The notes beneath the pieces were generated by a model that worked only from the letters and a program-made list of their open reading frames with translations, was not told the origin of the DNA and did not search any database. Both the position numbers and the translations under genes were made by a program. A stretch of DNA of 10,749 bases from G039029935 sp039029935 (lineage in GTDB: Bacteria; Chloroflexota; Anaerolineae; Caldilineales; Caldilineaceae): NCBI GenBank assembly GCA_039029935.1, contig JBCCFC010000354.1:1-10749 (forward strand). The letters are read 5' to 3'. Shown here piece by piece: positions 7,147-10,749 of this stretch. Positions within the stretch are counted from its first letter, which is position 1. The number at the start of each line of letters is the position of its first letter.

Positions 7147-10100
7147 ATGTCGCCATTGAAGCCATCCGTATACCATGCCATCCATCTGTTGGTCAACTTT
7201 GCGTTGATCATCAGCCTATTAACCATGCCATCGGCACAGGTCGCAGCAATTACACCATACGATGTAGATGTGATGTTGCCAACTGAAGACCTAGCAGCAT
7301 CGGACTATCGTTCTACAACTCGTTCCGCGACCATATTGGCGGATACACGCCGTGCTGCACAAGAAACCAACCAAATTTCAATCACAGGGTCAGGCTTTGA
7401 ACCCGCAACCATCACCATTGCCCTTGGCGCAGAAGTTGTATGGCAGAATGACGACAGTGTGGCGCGCCAAATCAGCGAAGGGACACCTGTCACACCGACG
7501 GCGACATCAACCTCTACATCGACCGCAACGCCTACGGAAACTGGGACTGCCACCTTTACATCCACTTCAACAGCCACATCAACAGCTACTTCGACTTCAA
7601 CACCTTCGGCAACTTCGACTGCCACGTCTTCGCCCACACCAACGCCAACCATGACGCCGATGCCAACATCAACCATGACGCCAACAGATATCCCAACGGC
7701 AACACCTCGTCCAACAAATACCGCAACGCCTCGTCCGACCAACACTGCAACATCTACGGCAACAGTGACCGCAACGTCAACATCGACGCCATCTGCCACA
7801 CCGCCTAACACGGACCTTGGCTCAACAACGACACCCACCGCCACACTGACAATTGAGACAACATTGGTCTCTACCCTCACTGCCGAATCAACACTTGAAC
7901 CTGAAACCACGCCCATATCAACAGGTGCGGTTGAATCACCCACGCCTGTTAATCCTGTGGACACAGTAACACCGATAACATCATCTGCACCTGACCCACT
8001 ATCACCAACATCAACGGCTATCCCAACCAGTCTCCCAACAGAGGTAGTGACACCCGTTGGTCAAGAGCTTGACTCGACACCGACCCAAACGCCCATTGCT
8101 ACTGCAACCGAAACCGACCAAACTGTGACAAGCCAACCAACGCTTGACCCTTCGTCAACACCACTGCCCACCAACATGCCTACGACCGATACGCCCATCC
8201 CTGCACCTGATAGTACTGCAACAGCAACGTTATCACCAACGCCCCTGCTGACGGCAACACCGCTGCCTACCAGTACACCAGAGGACTATTTCTCCTTTTT
8301 GCCCATCATCTCCGGTGATGGAACGACAGGGGAAAATCAACCTGCGATTAAATCTGTGAACCCACCCGATGTCTATTTGCCCATTGTTGAGAATACGAAT
8401 GCAACCGCAACAGCCATCCCTACGGCTGTTCCTGCAACGGGTCCCTTTGCCGAGTTGGTTGTGGAGGATAAGCCCAACAACATGGGCCAAGCACCACCAA
8501 CGCCGATTGCACAGGTGCAGGCTGCATGGACAAGCAACGCCTTACAGCCCGGTGAGCAATTTGCCCAGACCTTTGATACACCGGGAACCTATACCTACCA
8601 TGACCCTGCATACCCCAACCAGACAGGCACAATCATCGTGTTGCCAGCCGCTGCCTTGGTGCAAACCAGCCCCTCGGATGGTGAAGATGATGTCGCTGTC
8701 ACCCGTGAGACCGTTTTGGAATTCAATGTGCCCATTGACCCTGATAGCGTGACAACCGAGGCTGTCTATGCCCAGTTTGGCGGCGAGGTGCTGGCCGCAC
8801 GACAACATGTCTCCGCTGATGGGCTGCGTCTCACGCTCTTTTATGACGACTACCTGCCCGCCAGTTCACGCATACGGCTGACCATCAACGGCGACCAACT
8901 GCAAGACACTTTTGGCAATGCCATTGATGTGGATGGCGATGATGTGGCCGGCGGGACGTTGTTGGTTGATTTTGATACCCTCAGCTTGAGTACAATTGAC
9001 GGAACCGAGGTCTGGGGCTATGTCTACGACTCCTACAACACCAACCCGGATGGCTCCAATATCCCCATTGCGGGTGTCACCATTCGTGTGGATGGCTTGC
9101 CCGATGCTAATGCCGTGACCGATGCCAACGGTCGCTTCAAATTAGTCAATGTGCCTGCGCCTGAATTCTTTGTGCATATTGACGGCAGCACCGCGACCAA
9201 CGCCCTGCCCAATACCCAATACGCCACTGTGGGCAAACCCTTTGAAAGCGTGGCTGGACAGAGTATTCAACTGACGATGGATGGCGAACCCTTTGACATC
9301 TTCCTGCCGACGGTTGATGCGGGTGATTTAGTCACGTTGTCCGATACCGAAGATACACCCGTTGGATTTGGCGATGCAGGGTTGGCCGAAGTCAAAGAGA
9401 TATTTGCCACAGAAGACATCGGCGAAGAGGTATGGGCGCGTACGGTGATTACAGTCCCTGCCAATTCTGCGATGGATGAAGAGGGCAATGTCACGGACCA
9501 AGTGACGATTATTCCGGTTTCGTCGGAGCGTTTGCCGGGACCGCTGCCGCCAGGATTGAATCATCAGCTCGATATTGCTGTGATGGCACCGGGTGCGACC
9601 AATTTTGATGAGCCTGTGCCTGCTTGTTTTCCTAATTTGCCTGATTCGGATACGGGCGAATATCCAGTACCAGGGGATAAGAGAACATTACTCTCCTTCA
9701 ATCATGATACTGGAAAATGGGAGCCGAATGGTTCAATGACCGTCAGTGAGGATGGCAAGATGGTTTGTACCGACTCTGGTGTAGGTATACAAGCTCCGGG
9801 TTGGCATGGAAGTGGGCCATTGCCTGTCGAGCCAAGCCCTCGTCGTACACCGGACCGCTGTAAACCTTCTAGTAGTTGTATTGATGAGCTTATGCCAGGA
9901 TATCTAGCACAAGCTCGACTATGTTCTTTAATACCAGTACACAAGCGCATAGCTAATTGGTTTGCAAAAAAAACATGTCAAGCTGGTGTTGATGAAGCAT
10001 ATGATAGAGACCGTAACAAGTGCTTATGTAAAAATAGGACAGCTAGGCTCCCACATAATGAGCAAGAAATGTTCGAAGAAATTATACAAATACATCTCCA

Positions 10101-10749
10101 AGTTAGTCAACTCATGTATCCATACTCAATCACAGGTTTGGCTATACCATTAGCTATAGAAGATGAAATAGATGCACTTATTCTGGAGGCAGACAGAGTC
10201 GCTGGTGGGGATACTGAACAGTTTTTATATAATTACAGATTATCAATCGAACCTCTTATCGATGATTTACGGCAAACAGATGACAACGCACCACCCTATC
10301 CAATAAGATATGCTGCACATATTGTACAAGGGAATGAATCCTCATATCTTAGAGGGTATACAGAACCCTATGGGGCGTATCGTCTATTTATACCGAATAA
10401 CGGAACACTAATTAGTGTAGCGTTTCATGACTCTCAAACAAATTCTTATGGTATTTCATATCCATACTTAAGTACAAACCAACCTTATGCATTGCCTAGA
10501 TTTATATTAATGTCCCTTGATGCGGATACGACTTCTTGGGATTATGATAATGATAGACTGCCTGATATTGTCGAGGTTATTTATGGTACAGACCCTTTAT
10601 TACCTGATACAGATGTTGATGGCATATTAGATGGAATAGAAGTCGAACAAGGAACAGATCCATTAGATAGTTTTGTTGCTGATACAGGTGTGATTGCATC
10701 TATAGAAATGTTAAGAGCAGCTACTAGCATCTGTGTTGCTAGTAATATC
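7147..10749 (+). CDS. Giant secreted multidomain surface protein (split cupredoxin-like, Ig-like, TSP3 repeats), 3' end outside window
   Basis: I translated this frame by hand from ATG 7147 to the edge: 1201 codons without a stop. AAGGA lies six bases before the start. Residues 1-34 are a signal peptide ending '(S)AQVAA'. Residues 74-112 ('GFEPATITIALGAEVVW') look like the first half and 459-498 ('GEQFAQTFDTPGTYTY...TGTIIV') the second half of a plastocyanin/cupredoxin fold. Between them lie a Thr/Pro/Ser/Ala-rich segment (113-378), 'FLPIIS' at 384-389, 'YLPIV' at 410-414 and a shorter linker. Next come a Big_5/SbsA-type Ig-like domain (505-610), a carboxypeptidase-regulatory-like beta-sandwich ('VWGYVYD...TDANGRF', 620-680), and a beta-rich module with 'PGATNFDEPVP' and 'APGWHG' (about 750-890) of a kind I recall from giant surface proteins. 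Residues 905-961 hold scattered Cys and no recognised fold. TSP3-like calcium-binding Asp repeats follow from 1132 ('DYDNDRLPDIVE', 'DTDVDGILDG', 'GTDPLD'). Composition and codon use change near 9600-9900. The role is probably adhesion or surface structure; no enzyme motif was seen. Confidence 0.9.
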   Translation, partial: MSPLKPSVYHAIHLLVNFALIISLLTMPSAQVAAITPYDVDVMLPTEDLAASDYRSTTRSATILADTRRAAQETNQISITGSGFEPATITIALGAEVVWQNDDSVARQISEGTPVTPTATSTSTSTATPTETGTATFTSTSTATSTATSTSTPSATSTATSSPTPTPTMTPMPTSTMTPTDIPTATPRPTNTATPRPTNTATSTATVTATSTSTPSATPPNTDLGSTTTPTATLTIETTLVSTLTAESTLEPETTPISTGAVESPTPVNPVDTVTPITSSAPDPLSPTSTAIPTSLPTEVVTPVGQELDSTPTQTPIATATETDQTVTSQPTLDPSSTPLPTNMPTTDTPIPAPDSTATATLSPTPLLTATPLPTSTPEDYFSFLPIISGDGTTGENQPAIKSVNPPDVYLPIVENTNATATAIPTAVPATGPFAELVVEDKPNNMGQAPPTPIAQVQAAWTSNALQPGEQFAQTFDTPGTYTYHDPAYPNQTGTIIVLPAAALVQTSPSDGEDDVAVTRETVLEFNVPIDPDSVTTEAVYAQFGGEVLAARQHVSADGLRLTLFYDDYLPASSRIRLTINGDQLQDTFGNAIDVDGDDVAGGTLLVDFDTLSLSTIDGTEVWGYVYDSYNTNPDGSNIPIAGVTIRVDGLPDANAVTDANGRFKLVNVPAPEFFVHIDGSTATNALPNTQYATVGKPFESVAGQSIQLTMDGEPFDIFLPTVDAGDLVTLSDTEDTPVGFGDAGLAEVKEIFATEDIGEEVWARTVITVPANSAMDEEGNVTDQVTIIPVSSERLPGPLPPGLNHQLDIAVMAPGATNFDEPVPACFPNLPDSDTGEYPVPGDKRTLLSFNHDTGKWEPNGSMTVSEDGKMVCTDSGVGIQAPGWHGSGPLPVEPSPRRTPDRCKPSSSCIDELMPGYLAQARLCSLIPVHKRIANWFAKKTCQAGVDEAYDRDRNKCLCKNRTARLPHNEQEMFEEIIQIHLQVSQLMYPYSITGLAIPLAIEDEIDALILEADRVAGGDTEQFLYNYRLSIEPLIDDLRQTDDNAPPYPIRYAAHIVQGNESSYLRGYTEPYGAYRLFIPNNGTLISVAFHDSQTNSYGISYPYLSTNQPYALPRFILMSLDADTTSWDYDNDRLPDIVEVIYGTDPLLPDTDVDGILDGIEVEQGTDPLDSFVADTGVIASIEMLRAATSICVASNI
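7483..8280 (+). repeat. Long Thr/Pro/Ser/Ala low-complexity coding region
   Basis: About 266 codons are dominated by Thr, Pro, Ser and Ala, becoming more mixed with acidic residues after about 7800. An eight-residue unit, 'ATPRPTNT', occurs twice in tandem at 7699-7722 and 7723-7746, with synonymous and non-identical bases. The coding strand is C/A-rich, so the opposite strand also stays open for a long stretch without being a gene. It is probably an extended, possibly O-glycosylated spacer. Confidence 0.9.
10534..10677 (+). repeat. Thrombospondin type-3-like calcium-binding repeats
   Basis: Residues 1130-1177 of the giant protein contain alternating Asp motifs: 'DYDNDRLPD', 'GTDPLLPDTDVDG' and 'GIEVEQGTDPLD'. 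This is the TSP3 pattern DxDxDGxxDxxE...GTDPxxxDTD, in which Asp side chains bind Ca2+. In the first unit the usual Gly after the Asp ladder is Arg. In large bacterial surface proteins such repeats act as rigid calcium-dependent spacers before another domain. Confidence 0.85.

Noticed and set aside
7305..7964. Open 219-codon frame on the minus strand, very rich in Val, Asp and Gly
   Set aside because: It is the complement of the Thr/Pro/Ser/Ala-coding low-complexity region; ACN and GCN codons read backwards give GT-rich Val/Gly/Asp codons and few stops. There is no ribosome binding site and no recognisable fold.
7483..8280. CRISPR-like or minisatellite array
   Set aside because: Repeats are short, imperfect and codon-phased, matching a Thr/Pro protein linker; there are no regular repeat-spacer units.
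9962..10153. 63-codon frame on the plus strand
   Set aside because: It overlaps the long open frame from 7147, which stays open throughout and carries clear downstream TSP3 motifs.

Overview
The window looks like an accessory stretch of a Chloroflexota (Anaerolineae/Caldilineae/Chloroflexia-type) chromosome. The support is indirect but consistent: two very large secreted proteins carry Thr/Pro linkers of the 'TPTATPT' kind, one carries internal 'YLPIV'/'FLPII' motifs that I associate with secreted proteins of this phylum, and there is a pair of Rpn-type PD-(D/E)XK nuclease genes. No rRNA, tRNA, CRISPR array or complete insertion sequence was seen. The phylum is an inference, because no marker gene is present.

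Layout. (1) 29-4747, minus strand: a secreted protein made of two homologous modules of about 750 residues joined by a short Thr/Pro linker. Each module has a jelly-roll-like N-terminal half and a TIM-barrel-like, clan GH-A-like C-terminal half. The catalytic motifs look eroded, most clearly in module 2, and the 3' end looks frameshifted. (2) 4748-5004: a divergent intergenic region with one TATACT -10 box facing each way, an A/T direct repeat and an inverted repeat at the probable start of the rightward transcript. (3) 5005-5772 and 5813-6793, plus strand: a probable two-gene operon of different ExQ-type nucleases of the Rpn/transposase-like superfamily; the first seems to lack the second half of its core. 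A 26-codon ORF overlapping the stop of the second resembles the extreme N terminus of SecA and may be a remnant. A terminator-like hairpin follows at 6884-6925. (4) 6926-7146: an A/T-rich leader with a small palindrome and a good promoter. (5) 7147 to the right edge: an open, unfinished reading frame of 1201 codons with no stop. It encodes a signal peptide, a cupredoxin-like domain split in two by about 345 residues (mostly Thr/Pro/Ser/Ala-rich) and lacking all copper ligands, a Big_5-like Ig domain, a carboxypeptidase-regulatory-like beta-sandwich, a 'PGATNFDEP...APGWH' module, a Cys-containing region of unknown fold, and thrombospondin type-3-like Asp repeats at the edge.

How the parts relate. 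The two large proteins are exported surface or extracellular proteins with similar linkers, probably involved in carbohydrate binding or adhesion. The nuclease pair between them is A/T-richer and may be mobile cargo. The last third of the right-hand giant gene is also A/T-rich, so part of that gene may have a different origin. The most interesting items are the split, ligand-less cupredoxin, the duplicated and apparently degenerate glycosidase-like modules, and the in-gene composition break.
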